A DNA stretch of 64,000 nt from an uncultured Muribaculaceae bacterium (lineage in GTDB: Bacteria > Bacteroidota > Bacteroidia > Bacteroidales > Muribaculaceae): NCBI GenBank assembly GCA_934661195.1, contig CAKUJD010000003.1, forward strand, positions 124,001 to 188,000, given 5' to 3'. Position numbers and translations under genes: made by a program. The notes beneath the pieces were generated by a model. It was given only the letters and a program-made list of their open reading frames with translations, searched no databases and was not told the DNA's origin. Shown here in pieces: positions 43,538-52,700 of the stretch (position 1 is the stretch's first letter; the number at the start of each line of letters is the position of its first letter).

Positions 43538-44896
43538 ATGAGATTACACATGCTACTACTGCCTGCCACGGCCGCACTGTGCGCCGTTCAGGCCCAAGCG
43601 CACGACTACAATGTGGTGTACACCGAGAGCCCCGGCAGCAAGATGACCCTGACGTGGGTCGACAACAACGTGGCCGACTTGCACTACTTTGCCCTGCCCC
43701 AGACGGGGATTCAAAAGTTTTTCACAGCATCGAGCCTCAGCCCGAGCTATGAGAGCCAGCATCCGGGCAACAAGTTCAGCCTCGACCGAGTGCTGACCGA
43801 GTTCTACATTTCACGCCGCGAGCTGATGAACGGCGACGCCAACGCCACAAAGGAGGGCTGCGCCACAAGCCAAGTGGTGCCAGAAGGCGCACAGATCACA
43901 AGCCTCGCCCTGCCCGGCCAGTGGCTGAGCGGCAGCAAAAATGCTGTGGCTGACGCCTACATGAAGAACGCCAACAACGGCGCACTGAACGTGGACATGG
44001 GCCACGACGACGTGGTGGCGCGCGCCGGACAGTGCTACGCCGACTCGCAAGCGGTGGAACTGGGCAAGGACGGCAAACTGATGGCGCTCACGCTGAACGA
44101 CGGCAAAGGACTCCCCTTTGCCTACAACGGCAACGACATAATCCTCTCCATCGACACGCAGGTGCCCGACGGCGCCAGCGAGTTTGCCTGGACCACGGCC
44201 AGCGCCGAAAAGAACATGTCGACTGCCATACACGGCCAAAGCGCAGGCAAGAACGTGTTTAACACCAGCGCCGGCGAGAGCTACGGCACCGCCGGAGCCG
44301 TGGCCACATTCATGCAGTTTAAGCGCAACCAGGCTCCGGCCATCGAAGCCACCTACTACACCAACGACGTGAAGTTTAAAATCACCGACAACGAGGGCAA
44401 CCTCGTCAACGACACCATCAGCGACCGTCAGCCCAACGGCCGCCCCTTTGTGCGCCTTAAGCAGGGCAACACCGTGATAGGCATCCACGAAGTGGACGAG
44501 AACGGAGAATACATCTTCCACGGGGTTGACTACACCAAGACCTACAACATTAGCGTGGCCAGCAACTCGTATGGCTACATCGAGGCCGACGGCATACGAT
44601 TCGACGACGCTGGCCGCAAGGTGGAAAACGACATAGTGGTGGAGGTGAAGTTCCACCTGATGCCAGGCTTCGAGCCGCCGTTTGGCGGAGTGGAGAGCGT
44701 TGAGGCCAAAGCATTGAAGGTGTGGGGCGGCAACGGTGAGATAGGCGTCGAAGCCGAGACGGCCACGCCCGTCACCGTGTGCGACCTCATGGGCCGCGCG
44801 GCACGCCGGCTCACCGCCGAGCCCGGCCGCACCAGCATAGGCGGCCTTGCGCCCGGCATATATGTGGTGAACCACACCAAAGTGATAGTGAGGTAA
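43538..44896 (+). CDS. Secreted protein of unknown function with sorting-type tail
   Basis: 452 residues: signal peptide about 1-21 (MRLHMLLLPATAALCAVQAQA), a body of about 360 residues that I do not recognise, and a C-terminal tail from about 385 (GGVESVEAKALKVWG ... VTVCDLMGRAARRL ... GLAPGIYVVNHTKVIVR) of the type IX sorting kind. Within the body, a stretch near 270-360 (VKFKITDNEGNLVNDT and VIGIHEVDENGEYIFHGVDY) looks like an immunoglobulin-like or CNA-B-like strand set. Monocistronic between two terminators, with a consensus promoter. Likely surface or secreted cargo; activity unknown. Confidence 0.8.
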   Translation: MRLHMLLLPATAALCAVQAQAHDYNVVYTESPGSKMTLTWVDNNVADLHYFALPQTGIQKFFTASSLSPSYESQHPGNKFSLDRVLTEFYISRRELMNGDANATKEGCATSQVVPEGAQITSLALPGQWLSGSKNAVADAYMKNANNGALNVDMGHDDVVARAGQCYADSQAVELGKDGKLMALTLNDGKGLPFAYNGNDIILSIDTQVPDGASEFAWTTASAEKNMSTAIHGQSAGKNVFNTSAGESYGTAGAVATFMQFKRNQAPAIEATYYTNDVKFKITDNEGNLVNDTISDRQPNGRPFVRLKQGNTVIGIHEVDENGEYIFHGVDYTKTYNISVASNSYGYIEADGIRFDDAGRKVENDIVVEVKFHLMPGFEPPFGGVESVEAKALKVWGGNGEIGVEAETATPVTVCDLMGRAARRLTAEPGRTSIGGLAPGIYVVNHTKVIVR

Positions 44897-44910
44897 GCCA
44901 GCTCAGGAAA

Positions 44911-44960
44911 ACACGATCCGCCCCGCTAAGCAGCAGTTGCTTGGCGGGGCGGACTGTGTT
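44911..44960. terminator. Bidirectional terminator between convergent genes
   Basis: TCCGCCCCGC (44917-44926) and GCGGGGCGGA (44944-44953) pair, extended by AACAC/GTGTT. The minus-strand side runs into TGTTTTCC; the plus side has no T tract. Confidence 0.7.
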
Positions 44961-44975
44961 ATGTAATGTGGCTGG

Positions 44976-45914
44976 TTAGTGGTCGAGCAGGCGGGTGAAC
45001 GGCTCGGGATAAGGAGTCTCGAAATGCAGCTCCTGACCGGTGACGGGGTGGCGGAAGGCCAGGCGGTAGGCGTGCAGGCACATGCGGCCGGCGGGGTCGC
45101 ACGTGCTGCCATATTTGCGGTCGCCCACTATGGGGTGGCACAGCACGCGCATGTGCACGCGAATCTGGTTTTTACGCCCTGTGTGCAAGTGCAGCTCAAT
45201 GAGCGAGAAGCGTCCGTTGGTGCGCAGTAGGCGCCAGTCGGTGCTGGCCCACTTGCCGCCATTGTCGGTGCGCGAGCTGACGATGCGCATGCTGGGCGTG
45301 TCTTTAAGCCAACTTTCGATGTGGCCCTGCTCCTTGGTCATCTCGCCCTCGACCACAGCCACATAGCGGCGGTCGATGATGAGGTCGCGCCAATTGTTGA
45401 CAAGCCGCTGCTGCACCTCCACGCTCTTGGCATACATCATGAGGCCCGAGGTGCGCACATCAAGGCGGTGCACCACATGGGCGCGGCAAAACTGGTGGGT
45501 CTGGGCGAAGTAGCTGTCGAGCAAGTCCTTCATGTTGAGGCTCGACGCGCCCACGCCCATCGACAGCACCCCCTCAGCCTTGTCGACCACTATCACATCG
45601 CTGTCTTCATACACCACGGTGAAGTATCGCTCGCGCTGCTGGCGCCGGCCCTGTCGTGTGCCCGGGTCGGCGTCGCGGCGCTTGCTCACCTGCACCAGCT
45701 GGCGCGGCTCCACCACAAAGTCGTGGCGGGTGACGCGCTTGCCGTCGACCAGGACTCCGCCATTGGCCAGAATGGCCTTGGCCTTGCTGCGGCTGATGCC
45801 GCTCAGTTTGCGCATCACATAGTCGAGCAGGCCCGACTCTTCGCCTTCGCGCACGAGAAACTCGGTGTAGGCTGCCGCCGACTGCGGCACATTGTGGTTA
45901 TGACTGCGGCGCAT
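44976..45914 (-). CDS. RluA-family rRNA/tRNA pseudouridine synthase
   Basis: 312 residues. An S4 RNA-binding domain at about 27-75 (SGLLDYVMRKLSGISRSKAK) precedes the catalytic domain with HRLDVRTSGLMMYAKS, where Asp is the catalytic residue, and the RYVAVVEGEM, LHLHTGRKNQIRVHM and HPIVGDRKYGS segments typical of RluA/RluD. It converts uridine to pseudouridine in structural RNA; the target position is not predictable. A long Arg/Gln-rich linker (RQGRRQQRERYF) joins the domains. It is downstream of dnaJ but separated from it by a terminator. Confidence 0.94.
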   Translation of the reverse strand: MRRSHNHNVPQSAAAYTEFLVREGEESGLLDYVMRKLSGISRSKAKAILANGGVLVDGKRVTRHDFVVEPRQLVQVSKRRDADPGTRQGRRQQRERYFTVVYEDSDVIVVDKAEGVLSMGVGASSLNMKDLLDSYFAQTHQFCRAHVVHRLDVRTSGLMMYAKSVEVQQRLVNNWRDLIIDRRYVAVVEGEMTKEQGHIESWLKDTPSMRIVSSRTDNGGKWASTDWRLLRTNGRFSLIELHLHTGRKNQIRVHMRVLCHPIVGDRKYGSTCDPAGRMCLHAYRLAFRHPVTGQELHFETPYPEPFTRLLDH

Positions 45915-45941
45915 AGTGTGTGTGGTTTAACATATCAGTGC

Positions 45942-46006
45942 AAAAAACACCTAAGCCCGGGCACGCCAGACACAGACAGCTGTGCCGGCACTTTCCCGGG
46001 CTTAGG
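45942..46006 (-). terminator. Rho-independent terminator of grpE-dnaJ
   Basis: CCTAAGCCCGGG (on the minus strand from 46006 down to 45995) pairs with CCCGGGCTTAGG (45961 down to 45950), followed by TGTTTTTTG. Confidence 0.85.
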
Positions 46007-46034
46007 CAACTTTCAATTATGCTTGTTTCGTTAA

Positions 46035-47219
46035 TCATTTATCAAATATGTGGCGCAGCGTGCTGAATATGCGCTGGCGAATCGACTCCGACGGCTTCAC
46101 GTTGGCCGAGTCGCGCAGCTTCTCGATGGCGGCGCGCTCGTCAGCGTTGAGGTTCTCGGGCACATACACCATCACGTTGATAAGCAGGTCGCCCGTGCCA
46201 TAGCCGTCGGGCGAAGGCAGGCCCTTGCCACGCAAGCGCAGCACACGGCCCGGCTGGGTGCCGGGGGCTATGGTGACGCGCACGCGGCCGTCTACGGTGG
46301 GCACCTCCACCTTGCCGCCAAGCACGGCGGTGGGGAAGTCGAGCATCAGGTTATACACCAAGTCGTTGCCGTCGCGCATCAGCTGGTCGTCGCGCTCCTC
46401 CTCAATCACAATCAGCAGGTCGCCGGGAATGCCGCCGCCGGGGGCGTCGTTGCCCTTGCCGCTCATTTTCAGCGTCATGCCGTCGGCCACACCGGCGGGT
46501 ATGTTGACGGTTACCACTTCTTCGTGGCGCACGAGGCCCTGGCCGCCACACTCGGGGCAGCGCTCCTTAATCACCTTGCCAGTGCCACCGCAAGTGTGGC
46601 ATGTGGTCTGCGTCTGCATGCGGCCGAGCATGGTGTTTTGCACGCGCACCTCCACACCGCTTCCGTGGCAGGTGGGGCATGTGGTCTGCTCGGTGCCGTT
46701 TTTAGCGCCAGTGCCGTGGCAGGCAGCACACGACACCATGCGCGGAATCCTCAGCTTCTTCTCGGTGCCGTGGGCAATGTCGCTGAGCGTGAGGCGCACG
46801 CGCACGCGCAAGTCGCCGCCGCGGCTCACACGCTGGCCACGGCCACGGCTGCGGCCTCCGCCGCCAAAGGCCTCAAAGATGTCGCCGAGGCCGCCACCGC
46901 CGCCGAATATGTCGCCAAACTGCGAGAAGATGTCCTCCATGCTCATGCCGCCGCCCGAAAAGCCGCCGCCTGCACCCTGGGCTCCGGCGAAGCCAAACTG
47001 GTCGTAGCGCTGGCGCTTGTCGGGATGGCTGAGCACATCGTAGGCCTCAGCGGCCTCCTTAAACTTCTCCTCAGCCTCCTTCTTCTCGGCATCGGTCTTG
47101 CCCTGCTGACGGTCGGGGTGATACTTGATGGCGAGTTTGCGATATGCTTTTTTCAGTTCCTCGGGGGTAGCGTTTTTGCTCACCCCAAGCACTTCATAAT
47201 AGTCTCTTTTGTTGTCCAT
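46035..47219 (-). CDS. dnaJ: Chaperone protein DnaJ
   Basis: 394-residue type I J-protein that delivers clients to DnaK. The J domain carries [12 protein letters not shown] (HPD at about 34-36); then a Gly/Phe-rich linker (about 75-130); the four-repeat zinc domain [24 protein letters not shown] and CPECGGQG; and the C-terminal substrate domain. All signatures are intact. It follows grpE by 29 bp, a standard heat-shock operon; no CIRCE-like element was noticed. Confidence 0.97.
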   Translation of the reverse strand: MDNKRDYYEVLGVSKNATPEELKKAYRKLAIKYHPDRQQGKTDAEKKEAEEKFKEAAEAYDVLSHPDKRQRYDQFGFAGAQGAGGGFSGGGMSMEDIFSQFGDIFGGGGGLGDIFEAFGGGGRSRGRGQRVSRGGDLRVRVRLTLSDIAHGTEKKLRIPRMVSCAACHGTGAKNGTEQTTCPTCHGSGVEVRVQNTMLGRMQTQTTCHTCGGTGKVIKERCPECGGQGLVRHEEVVTVNIPAGVADGMTLKMSGKGNDAPGGGIPGDLLIVIEEERDDQLMRDGNDLVYNLMLDFPTAVLGGKVEVPTVDGRVRVTIAPGTQPGRVLRLRGKGLPSPDGYGTGDLLINVMVYVPENLNADERAAIEKLRDSANVKPSESIRQRIFSTLRHIFDK

Positions 47220-47248
47220 AAGTCAAATTATAGCTCCTTTTCTTCATG

Positions 47249-47872
47249 TTACTTGCCCACTACCACCTTGGCGTGGCGCAGCACCTTGTCGTCGATCATG
47301 TAGCCCTTTAGGGTGGTGTCGATCACCTTGCCCTTCATAGCCTCGTCGGCTGCCGGGAATGTGGTGATGGCCTCATGATAGTCGGTGTCGAAGTCCTTGC
47401 CAGTGGAGTCGATGGCTTTCACCTTGTTGCTTTCCAGATATTTGATGAATTTGTTGTAGATGAGATTGATACCCTCCTTGGCGCTGTCGAGGTCGTCGGC
47501 CTTGTTGATAGAGTCGATGGCGCGCTCGAAGTCGTCGACCACGGGCAGCAGGTTGCGCATGGCCTCCTGGCTGCCATACTTCACGAGGTCTTGCTTCTCT
47601 TTGAGCGTGCGCTTGCGGAAGTTGTCGAACTCGGCCATAAGGAACAGATATTCCTTCTTAGCCTGCTCAAGTTCATTCTTAAGGCGTTCCACCTTTTCGT
47701 CGGGGGTTTCCTCTTTGGCTTCCTTGGCCTCGGCGGCGGCAGCCTCTTTGCCATCGGCCTCGGCTGCCTGCTGCTTGGCGTTTTCGGCCCCTTCGGCCTT
47801 GGCGGCCTGCTCGGCTGCCTTCTTGGCTTCAGCCTCTTTCAGCTTTTTATCTTTTTCCTTTTCTTTGCTCAT
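47249..47872 (-). CDS. grpE: Nucleotide exchange factor GrpE
   Basis: 207-residue exchange factor for DnaK. A long Lys/Glu/Ala-rich coiled-coil N terminus (about 1-85) leads to the conserved YLFLMAEFDNFRKRTLKEKQ, LLPVVDDFERAI and the beta-domain ending HAKVVVGK. The ATG at 47872 (MSKEKEKDKK) is preferred; an upstream in-frame ATG at 47914 would add 14 less typical residues. First gene of grpE-dnaJ. No consensus promoter was seen in the gap to ispE. Confidence 0.95.
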   Translation of the reverse strand: MSKEKEKDKKLKEAEAKKAAEQAAKAEGAENAKQQAAEADGKEAAAAEAKEAKEETPDEKVERLKNELEQAKKEYLFLMAEFDNFRKRTLKEKQDLVKYGSQEAMRNLLPVVDDFERAIDSINKADDLDSAKEGINLIYNKFIKYLESNKVKAIDSTGKDFDTDYHEAITTFPAADEAMKGKVIDTTLKGYMIDDKVLRHAKVVVGK

Positions 47873-47981
47873 GATTGTATATCGTTTTTTAATTTTCTTG
47901 AACATTGATGTCATTCATGCTTAACCATTCAAAAATGCTGCCAACGCCGGGAGGGCACCACTTAGTGCGCGCACACGCGCA

Positions 47982-48809
47982 CTATAGGCCCAAAGGCATG
48001 ACAAAATGTAGGCAGTGGGCAAAACCGCGCGCGGCGGCCTCTGCCAAATTGGCATCATCAAAGATGCCGAATATCGACGACCCCGAGCCCGACATGGAGG
48101 CATAGAGCGCGCCCGACTGCACTATTTTACTCTTGATGGCCGCAAGCTGCGGATAGGCGGCAAACACGCTTGGCTCAAACTGATTGCACACGCCTGCAAC
48201 CTGCCACTGCCCCACGGGGAGCGACAGCTGCTGTGTGAGCCTTGACTGCGACGGCTGCGGCGTGACGCGTGAATAGGCCACTGCTGTTGGCACCGACACT
48301 TCGGGCTTGACCAGCAGCAGCGTGCAGCCGCCAAGGCTGACGCGGGCCGGACTGAACACATTGCCTATGCCTGTGGCCATGACGGGCTTGTTGTAGATGA
48401 AAAACGGGCAGTCGGCCCCAAGCGTGGCGGCCATCTGCGCCAGCCGCTCACTGCTGAGTCCGAGACCGAACATCTGGTTGAGCATGAGCATGGCGTGAGC
48501 GGCATCGCTCGAGCCGCCGCCAAGGCCGGCTCCGTCGGGAATGTGCTTGTAGAGATGCATGTCCACCTCGGGGGCTCCGGCCTCGCGCTGCATCAGGCGG
48601 CAGGCCTTCATCACAAGGTTGCTATCTTCGGGGCAGTCCACCGCACGGCCATAGCAGTGCAGCCGGGTGGTGGCGGAGGGCACTATTTCGAGCACGTCGG
48701 TCAAGCCCATTATCGGGTAGAACACCGTCTCCAGATTGTGGTAGCCGTCGGGGCGGCGCTCAACAATGTTGAGTCCTAAATTTATTTTTGCGTTAGGAAA
48801 TGTTATCAT
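47982..48809 (-). CDS. ispE: 4-diphosphocytidyl-2-C-methyl-D-erythritol kinase
   Basis: 275-residue GHMP kinase of the MEP isoprenoid pathway. Motifs are PNAKINLGLNIVERRPDGYH at the N terminus, the ATP loop IPDGAGLGGGSSDAAHAML at about 88-106, and MSGSGSSIFGIFD near the end. The ATG at 48809 (MITFPNAKINLG) is preferred; the frame extends 27 codons further upstream without homology. It is followed by grpE after 109 bp and preceded by the cardiolipin synthase gene, all on the minus strand. Confidence 0.95.
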   Translation of the reverse strand: MITFPNAKINLGLNIVERRPDGYHNLETVFYPIMGLTDVLEIVPSATTRLHCYGRAVDCPEDSNLVMKACRLMQREAGAPEVDMHLYKHIPDGAGLGGGSSDAAHAMLMLNQMFGLGLSSERLAQMAATLGADCPFFIYNKPVMATGIGNVFSPARVSLGGCTLLLVKPEVSVPTAVAYSRVTPQPSQSRLTQQLSLPVGQWQVAGVCNQFEPSVFAAYPQLAAIKSKIVQSGALYASMSGSGSSIFGIFDDANLAEAAARGFAHCLHFVMPLGL

Positions 48810-48862
48810 CAGGCGAAAAAAATTATTTGTGCAAGAGTGTGTTGATTCTTTTTTGCGCGGTG

Positions 48863-48870
48863 CAAAGGTA
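48863..48870 (-). promoter_or_regulatory. Promoter box of ispE
   Basis: TACCTTTG on the minus strand (complement of 48863-48870), about 55 bases before the ispE ATG and beside the end of the cardiolipin synthase gene. No TTG is found at the usual distance. Confidence 0.5.
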
Positions 48871-48894
48871 GTGATTTTAATCCACACCACGGCT

Positions 48895-50346
48895 CTAAAG
48901 CACGGGGCTCATGAGGCGCACTATGCTCTCATACACCTTGTGACGCAGCGGCCGCATGGGCCACAGGCCTGGGTTGATGCGCGTGCAGTGCCGCTGGTCG
49001 GCAGTGAAAATGGCGGCCATGCGGGCGTTGAACTGCCGGCTGTAGACCAGAGCGTTGCACTCAAAATTGTGTTCAAAGCTGCGGAAGTCGAAGTTGGTGG
49101 AGCCCGTGGTGGTGAACTCGTCGTCGACAAGAATCAGCTTGGCATGCAGCATGGCGGGTTCGTAGAAATAAACTTTGATTCCAGCGTCGAGGCACTCGCG
49201 CACATAGCTGTAGGAGGCATACTTAAGAATTTTGGCATCGGGGTTGCGAGGTATCATGAGGCGCACGTCGACGTGGGCCAGAGCGGCAGCCTGCAGGGCC
49301 TTGAGCAGACTGTCGTTGGGCAGAAAATAAGGCGTCTGCACATACACGCGGCTCTTGGCGCCGCTTATGGCCTTGAGCAGCACCAGCGATATGTTGCTCC
49401 ACTTGCCAGTGGGCCCGCTGCGCACCAGTTGCACGCCATCGGCAGCGTCGGGCTGCACGCCCTGGCAGTGCAGGGTGGGCTCGTCGAGCAGCTGATGGCA
49501 GGTGAAGTTCCAGTCGACGGCAAACGAGTATTCAAAGCCGGCCACGGCCTCGCCAGTGACACGCAGGTGGGTGTCGCGCCATGCCTCACCGCCACGGTGC
49601 GTGACCTGCACATAGCGGTCGGCAATGTTCATGCCGCCAATATAGCCGATTCGGCCATCGATGATAACCAACTTGCGGTGGTTGCGCCAGTTGATGCGGT
49701 TGGCCAGCTCGGGAAATGTGACCTTGAGAAACGGGTAGGCCTCCACCCCACCCCGGCGCATGCGCTTAAACAGGCGGGCGTTGAGGCGGAACGAGCCCAC
49801 GTGGTCGTAGATGACCCGCACCTTCACCCCTTGGTGCGCCTTCTCAATCAGCAGGTCGGCAAGGGCGCGGCCGGTTGTGTCGTCCTCGAATATGTAGTAT
49901 TGCAGATGCACATAGCTGCGGGCGGCGGCGATGTCGCGCATCAGAGCCTGCATCTTGTCGCGCCCGGCGGTGAACACGTCGATGCTGTTGCCTGGAAAAT
50001 AGTGGCAGCCGCCCAGGCGGCCCACAAGCCTTATGATCTGCTTGCTTTCGGCGGTGAGTGGAAGCGAGTCGATGTCGATCGACGGGAACTCCTCGCGGCT
50101 GCGCAGGGCCTGGCGGTTGCGCCGCGAAATCATGTGCACGCTCTTGAGGCTGCGCCCGAAAAACAGATACAGCACCATGCCCACCACCGGCAGCAGCAGG
50201 AGCACCGTGACCCACGCAAGGCTCTTCACGGGGTTGCGGTTTTCGCTCACCACCACGCCTATGATGCCGAGAATGGTGAGGAAGTAGAGCACCGTGAGCC
50301 CCACAAACACCTGATGAGCGTATGGAAAAATTTCGGCCAATAACAT
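48895..50346 (-). CDS. cls: Cardiolipin synthase (phospholipase D family)
   Basis: 483-residue inner-membrane enzyme that condenses two phosphatidylglycerols. Two N-terminal membrane helices (about 12-32 and 40-62), then two HKD motifs: HRKLVIIDGRIGYIGGMN (about 218-235) and HAKLILVDDEFTTTGSTNFD (about 402-421), both with intact His, Lys and Asp. The RINWRNHRKL context matches ClsA-type enzymes. A near-consensus TAAATTAG lies about 40 bases upstream. Its 3' end is 85 bp from ispE. Confidence 0.94.
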   Translation of the reverse strand: MLLAEIFPYAHQVFVGLTVLYFLTILGIIGVVVSENRNPVKSLAWVTVLLLLPVVGMVLYLFFGRSLKSVHMISRRNRQALRSREEFPSIDIDSLPLTAESKQIIRLVGRLGGCHYFPGNSIDVFTAGRDKMQALMRDIAAARSYVHLQYYIFEDDTTGRALADLLIEKAHQGVKVRVIYDHVGSFRLNARLFKRMRRGGVEAYPFLKVTFPELANRINWRNHRKLVIIDGRIGYIGGMNIADRYVQVTHRGGEAWRDTHLRVTGEAVAGFEYSFAVDWNFTCHQLLDEPTLHCQGVQPDAADGVQLVRSGPTGKWSNISLVLLKAISGAKSRVYVQTPYFLPNDSLLKALQAAALAHVDVRLMIPRNPDAKILKYASYSYVRECLDAGIKVYFYEPAMLHAKLILVDDEFTTTGSTNFDFRSFEHNFECNALVYSRQFNARMAAIFTADQRHCTRINPGLWPMRPLRHKVYESIVRLMSPVL

Positions 50347-50505
50347 AGCTGCGCGATTTGCGTGAAAAAAACTATTGCGCTAATTTAGCGATTTTTTGCG
50401 ACACAGGCGTTTTTTTCTGGCCGAAAGTGTCACCGCGCCAATATTGCTGAACTTTACCACCTGCATGGAGGGGCAGGCATGCAATAAATGTGGCACCGCT
50501 TGCGT

Positions 50506-50513
50506 TACATTTG
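50506..50513 (+). promoter_or_regulatory. Promoter box of the PorE-like gene
   Basis: TACATTTG at 50506-50513, about 55 bases before the ATG; no good upstream element. Confidence 0.45.
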
Positions 50514-50567
50514 TTAGGGGCAGTGGCAAAAGGCGCTGCCGCCAAGGCATTTTTTCAACAGAACGCA

Positions 50568-52583
50568 ATGAAGAGATATCTGCACATAATATTGGCACTG
50601 GTGCTGGGCGCCATGGCTGTGGGCACTCTGGAGGGGTGCAAGCAGGCCAAGCTGCGCGACGCCGACGAGGCCTACGACCGCGGCGAATATAACGACGCCG
50701 CCAACATCTACCGCAAGGTGTATAACCGCCTGCGCAAGAAGGAGGACCGCACCATGCGCGGCGACGTGGCCTACCGTATGGGGCTGTGCTACCAGCGGCT
50801 GAACCAGAGCGCCAAAGCCGCGGCCGCCTTCCAAAACGCGCTGCGCTATGAGTACCCCGACAGCATGGCCTACTACTATTTGGGCCACGCGCAGCAAATG
50901 TGCGGACAGTATGCAGCCGCCATTAAGAGCTACAATGAGTTCCTCACCTGGAAGCCCGACGACCGCCTGGCACAGGTGGGGCTGCGCGCCTGCCGCATGG
51001 CCCCGAAGTGGAAGGAGGAGGGGTCGCGCTACACGGTGAAAAACGCGCGCCTGTTCAACTCGCGCCGGGCCGACTTCTGCCCAATGTTTCTCGACAAAAA
51101 CGCCGATGTGCTCTACTTCACCTCGTCGAACGAAAAGTCGAAGGGCGAGAAGCCGAGCGAAATCACGGGGACGAAAAACAGCGACGTGTATTTTGCAAAA
51201 AAGGACGAGAAGGGCAACTGGCAGCGCCCGCAGGCAGCCGAGGGCGAGCTCAACACAGAGTTTGACGAAGGCATAACCACGTTCACCCCCGACGGCACCA
51301 CCATGTATCTGGCCCGCGCCGACCGCAAGCAGAACTCGGGCACCTCGGTGGAGATCTACAGTTCGCAGCGCAGCGAGGCTAAGTGGAGCGCTCCGGTGAA
51401 GGTGGAAATCACGGCCGACACCCTGTCGGCCTACGACGACCCCGCCGTGAGCGCCGACGGCAACTGGCTGTACTTCTCCAGCGACATGCCAGGCGGCCAG
51501 GGCGGCAAAGACCTGTGGCGCATCAACCTGAAGGACCCTCACGGCACGCTTGAGAACCTTGGCGACCAGATAAACACGCCTGGCGACGAGCGCTTCCCCT
51601 ACTGCCGCACCGACAGCGTGCTGTATTTCGCCAGCGACGGCCATGCAGGCTTCGGTGGCCTGGACCTGTTCAAGGCCACGCTGCAGCCGTCAGGCAAGTG
51701 GAACATCGAAAACATGGGCGCACCCATCAACTCGAGCGCCGACGACTTCGGCATCACCTTCGGCAAGGGCGAGAGCGGCTTCTTCAGCAGCAACCGCAAC
51801 GACGGCCGCGGCTATGACCACATCTACAGCTTTATAAAGCCCGACCTGAAGATATGGATTTCGGGCTACGTGCTCGACAAAGACGAGGAGCCTGTGCCCA
51901 ACGCCATAATACGCATAGTGGGCAACGACGGCAGCAACCAGAAGGCCGTGGCCAAGCCCGACGGCACATTCCGATTCGACCTGCAGCGCGGCGTGAGCTA
52001 TGTGATGCTGGCCGGAGCCAGCGGCTACCTCAACGGCAAGCAGGAGTTCACCAGCGACATGGCCGAGGAAGACGCCGAATACAACGTAGACTTCATTCTG
52101 GCCGCCATGACCAAGCCGCAGGTGATAGAGAACATATTCTACGACTTCGACAAGGCCTCGCTGCGGCCCGCCTCGAAAAAGGCACTCGACGGCATGGTGC
52201 AGGTGATGAAGGACAACCCCTACATCACCATAGAGATGGCGTCGCACACCGACCGCATAGGCACCGACCAGTATAACAACGCGCTGTCGCAGCGCCGGGC
52301 CAAATCGGTGGTCGACTACCTGATAGCCCACGGCATCGACGCGGCGCGCCTGCGGCCCAAGGGTTACGGCAAGACGCGGCCCAAGACCGTGACCAAGCGC
52401 ATAGCGCGCCTGTATCCGCAGTTCAAGGAGGGTCAGGTGCTCGATGAGGAGTTCATCAAGACCCTCTCGAAAGCCGACCAGGAGGCCGCCGACCAAATTA
52501 ACCGCCGCACCGAGTTCCAAGTGCTCACCACCGACTTCCAGCCCTTTGTGGAAGACCGCAAAGCGGCCGACGATGGCGAGTGA
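50568..52583 (+). CDS. PorE-like OmpA-family outer-membrane lipoprotein
   Basis: 671-residue lipoprotein (lipobox TLEGC24). Domain order: TPR-like helices about 28-150 (ADEAYDRGEYNDAANIYRKV); five PD40/WD40-type blades about 165-420 (VLYFTSSNEKSKG, NWLYFSSDMPGGQGGKDLWR, LYFASDGHAGFGGLDLFK, FFSSNRNDGRGYDHIY); a carboxypeptidase-regulatory domain about 427-500 (ISGYVLDKDEEPVPNAIIRI); and an OmpA peptidoglycan-binding domain about 515-660 (IFYDFDKASLRPASKKALDG). This exact order is that of PorE, which anchors the type IX secretion machine to peptidoglycan in Porphyromonas. Paralogues with the same domains exist, so assignment to secretion is probable, not certain. Confidence 0.82.
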   Translation: MKRYLHIILALVLGAMAVGTLEGCKQAKLRDADEAYDRGEYNDAANIYRKVYNRLRKKEDRTMRGDVAYRMGLCYQRLNQSAKAAAAFQNALRYEYPDSMAYYYLGHAQQMCGQYAAAIKSYNEFLTWKPDDRLAQVGLRACRMAPKWKEEGSRYTVKNARLFNSRRADFCPMFLDKNADVLYFTSSNEKSKGEKPSEITGTKNSDVYFAKKDEKGNWQRPQAAEGELNTEFDEGITTFTPDGTTMYLARADRKQNSGTSVEIYSSQRSEAKWSAPVKVEITADTLSAYDDPAVSADGNWLYFSSDMPGGQGGKDLWRINLKDPHGTLENLGDQINTPGDERFPYCRTDSVLYFASDGHAGFGGLDLFKATLQPSGKWNIENMGAPINSSADDFGITFGKGESGFFSSNRNDGRGYDHIYSFIKPDLKIWISGYVLDKDEEPVPNAIIRIVGNDGSNQKAVAKPDGTFRFDLQRGVSYVMLAGASGYLNGKQEFTSDMAEEDAEYNVDFILAAMTKPQVIENIFYDFDKASLRPASKKALDGMVQVMKDNPYITIEMASHTDRIGTDQYNNALSQRRAKSVVDYLIAHGIDAARLRPKGYGKTRPKTVTKRIARLYPQFKEGQVLDEEFIKTLSKADQEAADQINRRTEFQVLTTDFQPFVEDRKAADDGE

Positions 52584-52599
52584 AACCGAGGCGGCACAC

Positions 52600-52630
52600 T
52601 TGCCAGTGTGGCGCAAAGGCATTAATTTTG
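52600..52630 (+). promoter_or_regulatory. Bacteroidetes-type promoter of the ribE operon
   Basis: TTG at 52600-52602, 20-bp spacer, TAATTTTG at 52623-52630; leader of about 65 bases. No FMN riboswitch pattern is seen in that leader. Confidence 0.78.
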
Positions 52631-52700
52631 CCATGCGGGCGGCCCCGGACAGGGCGCCTGCGCTGACAATGACAGACATTATAACACAAAAAGAGGAAAC

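Noticed and set aside
52631..52700. FMN riboswitch before ribE
   Set aside because: The leader is only about 65 bases and lacks the conserved helices of the FMN aptamer.
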